A DNA stretch of 22,641 nt from a virus. The notes beneath the pieces were generated by a model. It was not told the DNA's origin, did no database searches, and saw only the letters and a list, made by a program, of their open reading frames with translations. This document shows positions 7,327 through 19,388 of this stretch, piece by piece. How positions within the stretch are numbered: the stretch's first letter is position 1; each line of letters starts with the position of its first letter. The position numbers were made by a program, and so were the translations under genes. Where the stretch lies: positions 1-22,641 of the IMG/VR virus record IMGVR_UViG_3300030329_001109. The stretch is one strand, 5' to 3'.

Positions 7327-8199
7327 TTATGCAGTATCTAGGTCATCAATCTCAAAAGTAACAGGTGCCCCACGGCTATCATCTAGCTCAAAAACACCGT
7401 AGTCAGCAGTCATGACCACCTCAGTTGCCCTGAGTGACGCATCTCTTTGTCTCTCAGTTCTGGTGTCTACGCTAGTCAGAGCAGCCATAGCACTCTTGTC
7501 AGCGATAACTCCAACACCTGAATCAACACCACTAACCTTTTCAATGTTTCCATCTTCAAATATGGACACGCCATTAATTGGTCGCAGCCCACTGTAGAAG
7601 TTAGAAAGTAAATCTGCTGACCAACCACTCGTTATTTCAGCATTGTTACCAGCAGTTGTGGCTGCCTGTTTTGAAAGATTCGCCACAGCATTTGGGTGAT
7701 GAACTATGTATACCTGATTACCAAACTTATTAGCTTTAGCTCTAGAAATAATTGCATGGACGTTAGCAGCAGTCATTAACCTACCATCCGCACTCAAGTC
7801 TGATCCACCGTTTAAGGCAGGGTACAGAGCAATAACGTCTGTATCTTTCTTTCGGGCCATACCGTCACCAAGCTGTCGTCCTATCATCGAGAAGACGTTA
7901 TCAGCAGCTTGCCTGACAAGTTTATCAGTAAGGATAACCTTTGCTCCTACCTCAGATGCGGTAAGGTCAACGGTTGTCATTCCGATCTCTTCCTCGTCAA
8001 CTATGTCCTGCCCATCCACCAGATCACTCATGCTCATTTGCCCTACTTTAGGAACAGTTACCTGTTTCGCTCCCTTAGGTAGAGTGAACTGCTCAATAAG
8101 AGCGAGTGCTGGAGCGTTATGCTCCTCTGTGTATCGGGCTGCACTAAGAATAATTCTTTGTGCTTTCTCTAAATTTCCTGTTGTGGCTGTTTGTGCCAT
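7327..8199 (-). CDS. Major capsid protein
   Basis: 290 residues directly downstream of the scaffold gene, the expected place for the shell protein. The N-terminal helix (LEKAQRIILSAARYTEEHNA) and the segment ASEVGAKVILTDKLVRQAAD with the following DVIALYPALNG resemble HK97-fold coat proteins, particularly the N4 gp56-like set seen in environmental phages. The C-terminal part has the expected mixed alpha/beta run (YIVHHPNAVANLSKQA, then SIFEDGNIEKVSGV) and a short ordered end. A GTGAGG ribosome site is about nine bases before the ATG. The protein has no Cys and no obvious prohead protease site. The call rests on position after the scaffold and on fold-like motifs. Confidence 0.78.
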   Translation of the reverse strand: MAQTATTGNLEKAQRIILSAARYTEEHNAPALALIEQFTLPKGAKQVTVPKVGQMSMSDLVDGQDIVDEEEIGMTTVDLTASEVGAKVILTDKLVRQAADNVFSMIGRQLGDGMARKKDTDVIALYPALNGGSDLSADGRLMTAANVHAIISRAKANKFGNQVYIVHHPNAVANLSKQAATTAGNNAEITSGWSADLLSNFYSGLRPINGVSIFEDGNIEKVSGVDSGVGVIADKSAMAALTSVDTRTERQRDASLRATEVVMTADYGVFELDDSRGAPVTFEIDDLDTA

Positions 8200-8230
8200 A
8201 ACTAAACCTCACTGTTGCTAGTTTACTAAT

Positions 8231-9028
8231 CTATAAACCAGCAGCCCTTCGTGCTGCTTGTTGTGCTTGGGCAGACCTATCTCCTTGATTGTATCTGTCA
8301 AGCCACCTATCCTCGTCATTGGACGCTGCTGGGGTGCTTTGAGAATTATCAAAGCTCTGTGAAGGAACTAGCTTCGCCCTCAGTTCAGCTATTTCTGCAT
8401 CCTTGTCTCTATCAGACTTGATGCGTTTTGCAGCCTCTTCCATTGCGTCAGGATTGGGATGTTTTCTTAATTCTGACAGGTCACTCAACCCCAGTCCATA
8501 CTTATTAGCGAAATGTTCTGCTGCATTTGCCTGTCCTTGTAGGAACTGTAACTGTTGTTCATATTGCCTTTGTTGTTGAGCAACGGCATTTTGCTGGGAC
8601 AACCACTGTTGAGCAGCCTGTGCAGCCTGTTCAGGCAAATACCCTTGTTGTTCGTATTGCTGTTGAACAGTTTGGGCTTGCTGTTGTAGTTGCTGTTGCT
8701 GTTGCTGTTGCTGGTAATAAGCAACCTGTTCTTCTTGCTTTTGAATCCTTTGCTGTAAATCATCTAATCTAGGATCAGGAGTCTCTGGCTCAGGTGCTGC
8801 CTCAGGTGTTTCTGCTACTGGAGTATTTGCTTCAGGAGCAGGGGCAGGGGGAGTATCTTGTGTTGCTTCTTCTGCAACAGGTGCTTCTGAACCTATATCT
8901 TCAGGAGATGTAGATACATCTTCAAAGGTATTAACCCCTTCAAATTCACTTGTGATATCCGTAGTTGTACCTCCAGTATTTACTGGGGCTACGTCTGCTT
9001 CTGGTTGTTCCTGAGATTGATTTACCAT
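8231..9028 (-). CDS. Scaffolding protein, Gln-rich
   Basis: 265 residues. The N-terminal 90 residues are acidic and Pro/Ala/Glu-rich, likely disordered. Residues about 90-180 are dominated by Gln, including one run of eight Gln and many AQQ or QQQ repeats, and should form a long helix. The end is basic and helical (RYNQGDRSAQAQQAARRAAG), as in scaffolds whose C-terminal helices bind the coat protein. The gene directly precedes the capsid gene. The Gln run comes from a short CAA/CAG-type repeat near 8640-8720, which also creates spurious open frames on both strands. A GAGG ribosome site is present. No protease motif is visible, so this looks like a pure scaffold rather than a protease-scaffold fusion. 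Confidence 0.75.
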   Translation of the reverse strand: MVNQSQEQPEADVAPVNTGGTTTDITSEFEGVNTFEDVSTSPEDIGSEAPVAEEATQDTPPAPAPEANTPVAETPEAAPEPETPDPRLDDLQQRIQKQEEQVAYYQQQQQQQQLQQQAQTVQQQYEQQGYLPEQAAQAAQQWLSQQNAVAQQQRQYEQQLQFLQGQANAAEHFANKYGLGLSDLSELRKHPNPDAMEEAAKRIKSDRDKDAEIAELRAKLVPSQSFDNSQSTPAASNDEDRWLDRYNQGDRSAQAQQAARRAAGL

Positions 9029-9063
9029 ACCTTACCTCTTTGTCTAGTTTATATTAGTATACC

Positions 9064-12000
9064 CTAACGCACCCCAGCTGGTAACTGTGGACCCTGTATA
9101 GGTGCTGTAGGTATAAACCCTGAGATGTTACTAGACCTTCCATACAAATGATTGTAGTAGGACTTAGCCTGAGGTGTTAACGGCTTATCGTAAAAGTCTC
9201 CATACCAGAAAACCAAGGCTAATTCCATATTTGGATATCCATTTTGCTGGGCATCCCTTAAAAGTATTTGCTTACGTAACTGCGATCTTCGCTCTACTAA
9301 TGACTTTACAATTGGGTTTCCGTTATATAGAGCATTACGTCTACCGCTATCTGCATTTAAATAACTGTCCCATATTTGTTGGAACTGAGGTGAAGCATTA
9401 GGAAATAATTCCTGTACATTCCTACCAGCGTTCCAGTATGGAGCAAGTATCTTCCTAGAGTTGTCATAGGCTTTTTCAGTAGAAGTCATATTAGCTTGTA
9501 ATCTAGCCATGACTTCTTGATACATATTATCTCCAGCAGCTTCAGATGAAAGTTTTATACTTTCTAGATAGCGATCTCTTTCAACAAAGAAATCAGTCCA
9601 GTCAGTATTGTTAATTCCATCTTCTGTGCTATCTGAAGGCTCAATAGCATAGTACCCAGCAAGCAACAAGTCTGCTCCTACTCGTATGTCTCCCATCTTT
9701 CCAGCTGCTGTATACAAAGAATTATAGTAGGCATCTTTTACCTCGTCTGACTCACCACGTATGGATTGTCTGTATATCTGAGTAGATGCAATTTCAGCAC
9801 CTTCATATTTATTCCATCGGTCTGATTTTTCCTCTCTCCATTCTTTTGGAGATAACTTTGCACCTGTACCTTGCTTCAGCCAACTCTGTAACTGTAGGTC
9901 ATCTTTATCCTGTTGAACTTTTAACTGCTGCCTGACCTTACCCATAAGCCTTCCAGCCTTACGAGTATCCTCAGCAGACACATCAGGGAACATTTCTTCT
10001 GTTTGAGCCTGAGAAATCTCAAACAAACCACCGCCCTTTTCAGGGTAGAAAGACTTAATCATTGCATCCCAGAAAGGAATTTCTTTCTTGGGCATACGTA
10101 TCTCACGATCAAACTCTTCGTACTCTTCCTCATTAAGAGATGCTCTGAACTCCATTCTGCGAGTTCTATCCATATCCCTGTACTCTTCTACCCTCTCAGC
10201 CATTGGCCTTTGTTCCACATCACGTAATTCGTCAGCCACTCTAAAGACGTAATCGGAAAAACTCGTAACAAGTTTTCCTGCCCCACCAGTAATGTTTTCG
10301 TACAAATGGTCTAGTCTTTGAGGGCTGCCTATTACATCCCCTATAAGGTCAGGAGCAGGGACATTATCAAGTATTCCTGCTGCCTTTCTAGCAGTTTCAG
10401 ATGTCCACTGGTTATATTGCTCACTTAATTCCCCACCCTGTAACTCTTCGTCAACTATAGGAGCCTGCCTAAAGAAGTCGTACCCGGTGATTTCTTCCAT
10501 ACCTGTATTAAGAAGTTCTGGCATTGGAACATCAGACACTGGAGATGTAGACTTAAATACCTCAATGGCCCACTTGCTCTTGTCTACAGGAACTTCTTCA
10601 TCAGTTAGCTCATCTAATAATGTAGCCTGTTGAAATAATAAGTTCCACTCTCTTAATCTATGAGGAATAACTAAGTATTTAGGAACAGGGCGATTAGTTT
10701 TAGGGTCTAATACTAAATCACCATTCTCGTCTTTCTCTGGTGGCAACATAAAAATCATAGAATTGTATCTAATATATGAGGGAATATCGTAATACAATGG
10801 CTTACCTTCATAAGTGAATTGCTTATTCCAGTAGTTCTGTATACCCCAGTAAGTAGCAACTGCTGAACCTATTATTACAGCTGCGTTTCTAGGGCCACCA
10901 TTTACCCCATCAAATACTTTACCTGTTACCCCACGACCTTGCCACGGCAACGCATTCTTAAGTTGCTCTGATGCAGAACCAAACTCAAACTTAGGCCCAC
11001 CCTCTACTGGGTTACGTACTGGTCTTATTACAGGATGCAAGTTAATGCCAAGTGTTCTGAATGGTAGCTTCATTCCTTCCATAGCTGCGTTTAAGAACAG
11101 TATGTAGTTGTTCCATCTTCGTATCGCATCACCACCTCTGGAAAAATCTAATGTAGCCTCAACACCATTCTGTGCTGCTCTCTGCATCTCATCTGAATCA
11201 ACAAGTCCTACACCAGTTTCTTTCCAGTTGTTTAACATCTCATCGTTAAAAGACTTGCGATCTAGTTTCATTAATCTGTTAAATTCATCTTTACCTATGT
11301 ATTTCTTTAAAGCCTTTTCTGTAACAGCAAGTCTTGGAGCCTGCTCAACAGCAGAACCAGTAGCAGGAATAACTCTTTTTAACTTACCCATAATATCTGT
11401 ATTGGGATTAACTGCGTTTCTTAGGTATTTATTTAATGTTTTACCTGTAACATCTTTAGGACTTATAACTGTTGCGTCTTGTCTTGTCCCGGCAGTTCGT
11501 ATCTGTTCAGTTATTTTCCTTAAGTTACCATCAACATCGTAAAACCTATCAGAGTATCCACCACTTAACTGTACAAGTTCCATCATTCGGTCTTCATTAT
11601 TTCTGGCTACATTCCAAAGACTTTTCATAATCCTTGCAGATGTACTTGTAGGCAATACTCCAGCCTTTAAGAATACTGTAAACATATCTATAAGACCGTT
11701 ACGCATAAAGAAAAGAGGATTAAAGGTTGTATATACAGACCTAAAGAAACCATTAGACGCACCAAGTATGGCGTTGATTTCTTTGTCTCCACGTAAAGCC
11801 AATCCCGATCTGCCATTTAGTACATCCCAGAACCACTTAGGAGCAGTGGTTCCATCTGTACTTCCATATACAAATCTTTGACCGTTATCATAAAAAGATA
11901 TAAATCCAGAAGCAGCTTCGTCTACATATGGAACAGGAATAAGTTCTATATCATCTATAGCCTTTCCATTCTCGTCTTTTATAAGATTACCGTCTGCATC

Positions 12001-14691
12001 TTTTCTTTTTACTTTACGAACAAACTTACTTGAAACATCTTTAAGGCCAATTTCCTGACCCAGACCCATATTGATAGCCTTCTTAGTTATGCTGTTTCGT
12101 GTAAGTCTTAACTCAGTAGCTATCAGGTTTTTAAGCATTACTTCACCAAGTGGTGGTAATGCACCAAGTGCTTCAACAGAATCTTCAGTAAGTTTCCTTA
12201 TCCCATTATCAGAAAGCCCACCATTTAAACCACGATACATATCAGATATATTGCCCTGATCTGCAAATTCCTGATACTGAATTGGGTTATACCATTCATA
12301 CTCTCGTTGCCAGTAATCAAATCTCTCTTGATCTATTAATCCCTCACGTAGCATCCTGCCACGCTGTTCTCTGTACATATCACGAATGGCCCTTGCCCCT
12401 TCTTCTATAGCATCAAGTGCATCATCCGATAGGGTTACACCTTCTATGGTGTTCCTGCGTATCCACTCTCTATCAGTCCAGTTAGCTAAATCAGCAGAAT
12501 CAACCTTTATCTTTTTGGTTGGATCAGCAGGATCAACAATACTTGGAACTCCTCGTCCTTCAAATTTAGATGCAAGAACAGACCAATGTCTTGCCTGTAT
12601 AACTCTCTCTATAGCTTCTGGAGTTGCACCTCTGGCAAGTAGCGGTTCAATCTGATCCCTCATAAAGTTTACGTATCGTGCGTGTCCTTTACCTACAGCA
12701 GCTCCTGTAGCACGAACCAGACGATCAGCAACTGGTACTGCCATACGAGCAAGAGGATTAAATAGGGCATTAGGATTCGCAGATCGCCAAGCATAGTCCT
12801 CAAGTATCCTGAGGCCAAAGGAAGAGTCCCATGCCTTGGTAATAAATGCTACGTATTTGTCAGCTATATTAGGAAACCTAGATTTCATTCCAGCTGCAAT
12901 ACGGTCAGCATAGTCGCCACCTAGCCTATCTTTTAATCTACTGAGTCTGCCACCAATAGCCTGTTCAGCCTCCTGATGGCCCACGCTAGGTCTCGATGCT
13001 CGCCTTTGCTGAAACTGTTGAGGCTGCATCCCCATTACTGCTTCTCTTGCTGTACCTTGACCTTGAGTAATATTCTCTACTCTCATCCTAGGAGCAGGAG
13101 AAGATGCAGGGCTAACGGAAGGAGTTAATTCTTCTACCCTAGCACCAGCACCAGAAGCCTGACGTTGTAAATAAGAAGGACGACTTACTACTGCTGAACT
13201 GGGAATGTCACCAGCGTGTACCAACCCTGATGCTTCAACAAGAATATTCTCAGGATTTAATTCATTAAGATCAATAATAAAATGTTCTTTTAAGGAATCC
13301 AGTGGAGTATTTGGAGGAACTTCACTCATCCATACAATCTTTTGATCTGTTCCCCTTTTAAACATATCGGCAATAGCTTTAACCTCTGAAGCATGACCTG
13401 ATATTGGGTATGACTGCACACCATAGTTTTCAGGATTAAAGATTCTATGAAAATCTTCAGCCCCCTCTGATATTGGATATGCCTGTACCCCTTGTTGTGA
13501 CGCAGCATATGGAAGTCTTTCACCTTGAGAACTAGGAACCATGTGCATTAAATATCTTGATGGCTTATATCCTGAGATTCTCATTTGACCAGCTAGAGAT
13601 TCCAAGTCAGGAAACTTTAAAGCTGCTTCAGCAGCAGGAGTGCCCCCTAGATGTTCAGGTAATCCTGCTAATGGAACAGGCCGTGCTTTTTCTGCAAGAT
13701 CAATAGGTTCTCTTCTTTCAACAAATGGTCTTTCAATCTGTCTAGGTTGTTGCCCCATAATAGCTTCTTGAGCCTGACCTTCAGGAACAATTTCTTCTGG
13801 AACAGATGGAGTTTCGACACGTCTTCTGGCTTCTGCCCTTGCCCTAGATGCTCCTACCTGACTACCAACCCCTCTACCAACAGCACCTATTCCTCTGAAT
13901 GGAGCAGTAATAACTCTCTCAGCACCTCTTTCAAGTAACTCTACTGGCTTTAATGCCATCTCAGCACCACGTAATCCTGCTCTTGCCACAGGAGCAGCTG
14001 CCCCTAGCCTTCCTGCTGTACTCAGAGCCTGCCCTGCTCTTGCTCCCTGCAATGCAGTACGAGCGACTCTGGCTGGCGGTATAGCAAGATAAGGTAACTC
14101 TTCAGTGAGTCCTCTAATATAAGGAGGTAACTTATATATATCCTCTCCTATTTCCCTTCTTTCTCTTTCTGAAAGGGGAACCCCGGTTTCTGCTTCTCTT
14201 TGTCTTGCAACCTCATCTATTCTCTGGGCACGTACAGTGTCTTTGGCACTTGTTGGTACATTGATGAACTCACCAAAAACATTTTTCAAACCTAGCGTAC
14301 TACCAGTAGTAGCTAAATCTAGAAGAGCAGATGGGGAAACGCTACCATCTGGCTTACGATAAGCATCTAGATTCCAATTCCATTTTCCCTGATATCTACC
14401 TATAGGATCATACCAAGCAGCTTCTTGGGATTGAGGCGTATCCTCCCAGCTAACTGGTAAAAATTCTGTAAAGCCACCCATCCAAGGCTTTATGCCTCTC
14501 TCATGTCCAAACTCCAGCCCCTTCAATGCTTCTTCAAGACCAAATCCACCAACAACTGGAACTTGTTCAGGTATTGGAGAAAACTCAAGAGCTTCTTGTA
14601 GTCCTCGTTGTCCAAGAGGCACCGCATACTCTTTAAAGGCATCCCAGCCTTTATCAACTACATCGGTTCTATGCCACCATTCATGAGGCAT
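9064..14691 (-). CDS. Giant LPD38-type polyvalent virion protein (1875 aa)
   Basis: 1875 residues, the largest gene here. Residues 1-380 are Ala/Arg-rich and helical with membrane-like stretches. Residues about 379-505 form an ART-like segment described separately. Residues about 830-1290 match the LPD38 pattern of large polyvalent phage proteins: FISFYDNGQRFVYG near 930, the NPLFFMRNGLIDMF motif near 990, DFSRGGDAIRRWNN near 1180 and a hydrophobic segment AAVIIGSAVATYWGI near 1270. The C-terminal 500 residues are helical and charged, ending in a Pro/Gln tail. The gene lies between portal and scaffold. Such proteins are thought to be packaged and ejected with the DNA; that is family knowledge. 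It starts at a TAATG overlap without a clear ribosome site, so translation may depend on the preceding gene. Confidence 0.7.
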   Translation of the reverse strand: MPHEWWHRTDVVDKGWDAFKEYAVPLGQRGLQEALEFSPIPEQVPVVGGFGLEEALKGLEFGHERGIKPWMGGFTEFLPVSWEDTPQSQEAAWYDPIGRYQGKWNWNLDAYRKPDGSVSPSALLDLATTGSTLGLKNVFGEFINVPTSAKDTVRAQRIDEVARQREAETGVPLSERERREIGEDIYKLPPYIRGLTEELPYLAIPPARVARTALQGARAGQALSTAGRLGAAAPVARAGLRGAEMALKPVELLERGAERVITAPFRGIGAVGRGVGSQVGASRARAEARRRVETPSVPEEIVPEGQAQEAIMGQQPRQIERPFVERREPIDLAEKARPVPLAGLPEHLGGTPAAEAALKFPDLESLAGQMRISGYKPSRYLMHMVPSSQGERLPYAASQQGVQAYPISEGAEDFHRIFNPENYGVQSYPISGHASEVKAIADMFKRGTDQKIVWMSEVPPNTPLDSLKEHFIIDLNELNPENILVEASGLVHAGDIPSSAVVSRPSYLQRQASGAGARVEELTPSVSPASSPAPRMRVENITQGQGTAREAVMGMQPQQFQQRRASRPSVGHQEAEQAIGGRLSRLKDRLGGDYADRIAAGMKSRFPNIADKYVAFITKAWDSSFGLRILEDYAWRSANPNALFNPLARMAVPVADRLVRATGAAVGKGHARYVNFMRDQIEPLLARGATPEAIERVIQARHWSVLASKFEGRGVPSIVDPADPTKKIKVDSADLANWTDREWIRRNTIEGVTLSDDALDAIEEGARAIRDMYREQRGRMLREGLIDQERFDYWQREYEWYNPIQYQEFADQGNISDMYRGLNGGLSDNGIRKLTEDSVEALGALPPLGEVMLKNLIATELRLTRNSITKKAINMGLGQEIGLKDVSSKFVRKVKRKDADGNLIKDENGKAIDDIELIPVPYVDEAASGFISFYDNGQRFVYGSTDGTTAPKWFWDVLNGRSGLALRGDKEINAILGASNGFFRSVYTTFNPLFFMRNGLIDMFTVFLKAGVLPTSTSARIMKSLWNVARNNEDRMMELVQLSGGYSDRFYDVDGNLRKITEQIRTAGTRQDATVISPKDVTGKTLNKYLRNAVNPNTDIMGKLKRVIPATGSAVEQAPRLAVTEKALKKYIGKDEFNRLMKLDRKSFNDEMLNNWKETGVGLVDSDEMQRAAQNGVEATLDFSRGGDAIRRWNNYILFLNAAMEGMKLPFRTLGINLHPVIRPVRNPVEGGPKFEFGSASEQLKNALPWQGRGVTGKVFDGVNGGPRNAAVIIGSAVATYWGIQNYWNKQFTYEGKPLYYDIPSYIRYNSMIFMLPPEKDENGDLVLDPKTNRPVPKYLVIPHRLREWNLLFQQATLLDELTDEEVPVDKSKWAIEVFKSTSPVSDVPMPELLNTGMEEITGYDFFRQAPIVDEELQGGELSEQYNQWTSETARKAAGILDNVPAPDLIGDVIGSPQRLDHLYENITGGAGKLVTSFSDYVFRVADELRDVEQRPMAERVEEYRDMDRTRRMEFRASLNEEEYEEFDREIRMPKKEIPFWDAMIKSFYPEKGGGLFEISQAQTEEMFPDVSAEDTRKAGRLMGKVRQQLKVQQDKDDLQLQSWLKQGTGAKLSPKEWREEKSDRWNKYEGAEIASTQIYRQSIRGESDEVKDAYYNSLYTAAGKMGDIRVGADLLLAGYYAIEPSDSTEDGINNTDWTDFFVERDRYLESIKLSSEAAGDNMYQEVMARLQANMTSTEKAYDNSRKILAPYWNAGRNVQELFPNASPQFQQIWDSYLNADSGRRNALYNGNPIVKSLVERRSQLRKQILLRDAQQNGYPNMELALVFWYGDFYDKPLTPQAKSYYNHLYGRSSNISGFIPTAPIQGPQLPAGVR

Positions 14692-15067
14692 TAGTAGGTA
14701 ATAAACCTAGTGCTAGGAGCAAATCTCCTAGTAGATACTCCTCTCTCGTACGGAGTTCGAGCAGCGTATCTTTGTGTGTATGGATTTTGTGTAGCTTGGT
14801 TTTCAAGATACTGAGAGAAAGTAGTCCACTTAGATGGGTCTTTTTGACTCCTCATCTCCTGACCCCTATTCCCTAGAAACCTGTTGTAAATATTAGAATA
14901 CTGGCCTTGGAAATAGTCTCTGGCCCTATTCTGCATAGGGTCAGTTCCTAGAAACTGTTGCCCTGCAAGATGTGTCATAAATGCTGTCTGAGGGTCTTGT
15001 TCTACCATGAACTCTCCCAGATCATTGGCAGTCGTGAATCCAGCAAATGCGTTATTATTAGTAGCCA

Positions 15068-15068
<1 letters not shown>
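14691..15068 (-). CDS. Small virion protein sharing a module with its neighbour
   Basis: 125 residues, rich in Gln, Asn, Arg and aromatic residues. Residues about 25-90 resemble the C-terminal part of the 819-residue upstream protein: DPQTAF aligns with SPLDAF, QYSNIYNRFLGNR with YYPAYGRFLLNR, and FSQYL with FGQYL, in the same order and similar spacing. The C-terminal end (YERGVSTRRFAPSTRFITY) is basic and aromatic. A GGAGG ribosome site lies just upstream, and both gene borders are TAATG overlaps. It is likely a paralogous companion of the larger protein, perhaps binding the same partner. No catalytic residues are recognised. Confidence 0.65.
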
Positions 15069-17527
<2,459 letters not shown>

Positions 17528-17528
17528 A

Positions 17529-19388
17529 CTATCCTCCTGTTGGTGGAATCAAACCTAAACTTTGTAATCTTGTTTCTGTATTCTGTGCTCCCGGCCTTGG
17601 GGTTCCCGGTGGAACTGAAGGACCAACTGGAGCAGTGGGAGGTACTGGTGGTACACCCATCATTGCGTCAGGCATTACCTGAGGAGGTAATCCCGGCGGT
17701 CCCATTGGAGGTGCCCCCGGTGGTCCCATCGGTGGACTACCCTGTGGTGGCCCTCCCTGTGGCCCCATAGCACCACCACCCATCATTTGTGCCTGTTCCA
17801 TACTCTTTACAGCAAATAATCTTAATAATTCACCCTGATAAAACTGTGCTAAGTCCTGCCTGCCTTGATTAATGGATGCCTGTAGCATTGTCCATAAACC
17901 AGCTTCGGGTAACATACTCTCAGCCATCTGGGTTTTAATTGAATCATCAACTTGGTCTGCTGACTGTAGACCTAGTATCTGGTCACGTATATATGTATCA
18001 GGAAGTAATGGGGTCTGCCCTTCTCTCGCAATCTGAGCCATGCTCATCTTGCTCATCTCGTCCTGAGGCAGCTGGCCCATGAATGTAATCTCTGCTTCGC
18101 CTGCGTTTCGTACAGTTTCAGGGGAAATCTCCTCTGAAAAGTACATTCTGTTCCTGTCCTGACCGCTAACCTCTATGGATTTAAAGGCTCCTGTTATGTA
18201 CTGGTCACACATTAGACGAAATATAATCGAATATGCTCTCTCAAGTGCAGAAAGCCGTGGAACAAGTACAGTTTCTACACCCTGACGCAAGGTATTTATG
18301 GCAAATCCTGAAAGTTGGAACTCAAGTTGTCCATAAATTGAGTGAGGTAAGCCGCCTCTCTGCATTTCCCCTGAAACAAGCCCCATAAAAGCCCCGGATT
18401 CTCTGGACATTTCCAGTAATCCCAGTGGTTCTACGTCTTCGCCCTGTCCAAGTGCGATTTCAGAACCTTCCTTGAATGGGTCTTCTTCCAGTGTCTTAGT
18501 ACCATCTCTGGATTTTACCTTTAATCCCTGCCTACGTGACCTAGCCGTGAGTTCTAACATCACGCTCATCATGAAATTATGCTTCTCGTACAAATCTCTC
18601 GATGATTTAAAGCAAGATTCTCCGTAATCCTCGATGGTATCTAGGTTTCCTGTATCAGTTATAGCCTGTACCAGTGGTTGAGAGCCTACTGGCCCAAGAA
18701 ATACAGGTACACGTTCTGACCCATGCTTGGTTCTTTTCTTAAGAACCTCTGTATCTGTGCATACTATGTTGTCTTCTGAGTCATAAAAGTCATAAACGTC
18801 CACTGCATCGTCATCGTTCGGGTCGCTTCCTTCCCCTGATATGTCTACGTCATACATAGCTTTTATCTCAGAAGGAGTTCTCTTAATCTTGTAACAAGCC
18901 CAAGCTAATCCCTTATCACCTTCTCCCCAGTACGTATGCATTGGGTCCCAAGGCTGTATATCGACATTAGTTTCGCCGTCCTTGTCTTTAACGAACAAGG
19001 CTCTTCCTGCATACCATCCTCTGACAGCTATGTACCAAGCTATCTGGTTTCTGACAGGAGGCTGGAACCTGTTTGCCATTCTCTCATCGGCAGCTTTACT
19101 AATCCCGATAAGGAATCTTTCCTTGGCATCGTTGTTTTCTCTCTGCTCTCTCTCAGAATTACCGTATGGGATTCGCACTACCATCTCTGATGAGGTCATC
19201 CACGATATTAGCTTGTCTGCATAGACCTGTGGTTCGTTGGAGGTGTATGACTGATACCCTTCTCCTGCATCAAATTCTTCCAGTCTGTACAGCTTATGGT
19301 CGTTGTCCATTCTGGTTCGCAGTGGTTCGGTCAAATCATAATGATTATCTACTAAAGCACTTATTTCTTCTGGTTTATAGTTAGCCAT
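17529..19388 (-). CDS. Portal protein
   Basis: 619 residues, immediately after terminase large subunit with a TAATG overlap, which is the standard place for the portal. The N-terminal half carries YKPEEISALVDNHYDLTEPL, an Arg/Glu helix, and EPQVYADKLISWMTSSEMVV, followed by a mixed alpha/beta body (YFSEEISPETVRNAGEAEIT near residue 420) consistent with portal wing and stem. Residues about 535-619 form an extreme Pro/Gly/Met tail with repeated GPP and PPMGPPG, probably disordered and collagen-like in composition. The portal gates DNA entry and anchors the connector. The ribosome site is weak, as expected for a reinitiating gene. The call depends mainly on context and length; the sequence is divergent from model portals. 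Confidence 0.82.
   Translation of the reverse strand: MANYKPEEISALVDNHYDLTEPLRTRMDNDHKLYRLEEFDAGEGYQSYTSNEPQVYADKLISWMTSSEMVVRIPYGNSEREQRENNDAKERFLIGISKAADERMANRFQPPVRNQIAWYIAVRGWYAGRALFVKDKDGETNVDIQPWDPMHTYWGEGDKGLAWACYKIKRTPSEIKAMYDVDISGEGSDPNDDDAVDVYDFYDSEDNIVCTDTEVLKKRTKHGSERVPVFLGPVGSQPLVQAITDTGNLDTIEDYGESCFKSSRDLYEKHNFMMSVMLELTARSRRQGLKVKSRDGTKTLEEDPFKEGSEIALGQGEDVEPLGLLEMSRESGAFMGLVSGEMQRGGLPHSIYGQLEFQLSGFAINTLRQGVETVLVPRLSALERAYSIIFRLMCDQYITGAFKSIEVSGQDRNRMYFSEEISPETVRNAGEAEITFMGQLPQDEMSKMSMAQIAREGQTPLLPDTYIRDQILGLQSADQVDDSIKTQMAESMLPEAGLWTMLQASINQGRQDLAQFYQGELLRLFAVKSMEQAQMMGGGAMGPQGGPPQGSPPMGPPGAPPMGPPGLPPQVMPDAMMGVPPVPPTAPVGPSVPPGTPRPGAQNTETRLQSLGLIPPTGG

Noticed and set aside
8485-8772. 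Open frames on both strands inside the scaffold gene
   Set aside because: They arise from the Gln-coding trinucleotide repeat, which is open in several frames and gives Val- or Asn/Ser-rich nonsense.
11108-11542. 144-codon plus-strand frame inside the giant gene
   Set aside because: Fully antisense to a conserved LPD38-like region; composition is that of a shadow frame.
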